From: Pezizomycotina sp. ARF18
Lineage: Eukaryota; Ascomycota
Assembly: GCA_002224055.1 (NCBI GenBank)
Contig: AZLU01000009.1
Location: forward strand, 317,571 to 381,570
Direction of reading: 5' to 3'
Length of the DNA stretch: 64,000 bases
Shown: one piece after another, positions 63,502-64,000 of the stretch
Numbering within the stretch: position 1 is the stretch's first letter
How the letters are laid out: each line of letters opens with the position of its first letter
Program-made: the position numbers and the translations under genes
The notes under the pieces: generated by a model
The model's input: only the letters and a program-made list of their open reading frames with translations
Told to the model about the DNA's origin: nothing
Database searches by the model: none

Positions 63502-64000
63502 AGAAGGGAATAGGAAGTGTTCGGAGTCTCGGGCTTGGCAACCCCCATGAAAGTAGCAGTGGAACCTTGCGAGGATGGACCAGCATTAGCAGTTGCGAGT
63601 GCAGCGGTGCTAGCAGTGGTGCCAGTATTCGCACGCTGCTCTGGTCCATGTCCATACGAATTGCGGGCGCTAGCGTTGGCGGTGGCTGTGCGGCTGATCT
63701 TGAACAGACCATCTCCATCAAATTTGCCCAACGCATCCTCGCGTGCGGAAGTTCCGATCGGCAGGAGATTGTGGTTGAGTGGTTCGGCTGCAGTTGTACA
63801 TGACGCTCCTGCTGCTGCTATTGCTGCTGCTGCTCTTGCTTGTCCTGCTGCTGTTACTGCTACTGCTGCTGGAGATAGGGTGGTGCTCCACCAATCCCCA
63901 ATTCGAGGTGTTGTAGACAGACCCGCTGTCGCCATCCTAGCTGATGTTCCTGCCGGTGCGGATGGAGCTTTTGGAATGCTGGAAGATGTTCGGTGGTCTC
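62007..64000 (-). CDS. Coding-like Ser/Pro/Ala-rich region, partial at the window edge
   Basis: The minus strand carries protein-like frames: a Ser/Thr/Ala-rich one entering from about 63935 (IGDWWSTTLSPAAVAVTAAG), DIFGDIAANLTVQPFLGF (about 62790), ISPVLPSLRQLSTDLHRQSS with PVLGGLDRLGILSRHSSPAP (about 62690-62550), PDDNSSVPDPHEPCLVALAH (about 62455), and PEVPRERPENLAERVLLRSL (about 62070-62010). They change frame repeatedly, as in the other genes. They could be the N-terminal half of the C2H2 factor at 60132-62006 or a separate gene whose start lies beyond 64000. The NYVYASPKK stop just before 61985 hints at a gene end, but a missed base would remove it. No domain recognised. A TTA repeat (63299-63327) and CTG/GAA-type repeats (63360-63515) probably mark an intron or low-complexity segment. 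Confidence 0.45.
63299..63327. repeat. (ATT)n microsatellite
   Basis: ATT repeated about nine times, followed within 200 bases by imperfect CTG and GAAGAG arrays. Confidence 0.8.

Noticed and set aside
1-64000. CRISPR arrays, rRNA genes, bacterial-type operons
   Set aside because: No regularly spaced repeats, no rRNA cores and clear eukaryotic introns; not expected and not seen.

Overview
The window looks like nuclear DNA of a filamentous ascomycete (Pezizomycotina). The evidence is short introns with GT..AG ends and CTAAC-like branch points, plus protein families with a fungal character: two C2H2 transcription factors, an Nto1/BRPF-type PHD protein, an Apa1/Apa2-type phosphorylase, a fungal cystinosin, a DUF2306 membrane protein and a Tra2-like RRM protein. 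Gene density is low (about ten gene loci in 64 kb) and A/T homopolymer runs of 10 to 26 bases are very common. A lineage with large intergenic space, such as Pezizomycetes, would fit, but that is only inference.

Layout. A C2H2 factor (+) fills 0.1-2.3 kb. About 26 kb without an intact gene follows (2.3-28.3 kb). It holds a foldback repeat near 3.1 kb, the remains of a NACHT-type NLR-like gene on the minus strand (12.6-14.1 kb) and an unplaced protein relic (23.4-23.6 kb). A Cys/His-rich orphan gene (+) lies at 28.4-29.4 kb. Next come Apa-type phosphorylase (-, 31.4-32.6 kb), DUF2306 membrane protein (-, 33.3-34.8 kb), a doubtful secreted protein (-, 36.7-37.2 kb), a CMD/AhpD-like protein (+, 37.9-38.8 kb), the RRM/Gly-Arg protein (+, 41.2-42.7 kb), cystinosin (-, 45.7-46.8 kb) and the Nto1-like chromatin reader (+, 47.9-53.3 kb). 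Two tRNA-like genes with long, unlike interiors sit 1 kb apart (55.97-57.32 kb). The right end holds a three-finger C2H2 factor (-, 60.1-62.0 kb) and more coding-like sequence on the same strand that runs to the window edge.

Almost every conserved gene is readable only by moving between frames at one-base gains or losses, mostly in homopolymers. Gene content, domain order and splice sites are otherwise well kept. I read this as leftover indel error in the assembly rather than mass pseudogenisation, so gene coordinates are outer limits, not clean ORFs. The genes do not form an obvious cluster or operon-like unit. They are housekeeping and regulatory genes: chromatin reading, RNA binding, lysosomal/vacuolar cystine export and dinucleotide turnover. 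I found no convincing new multi-gene system. The most unusual items are the tRNA-like pair and the decayed NLR.
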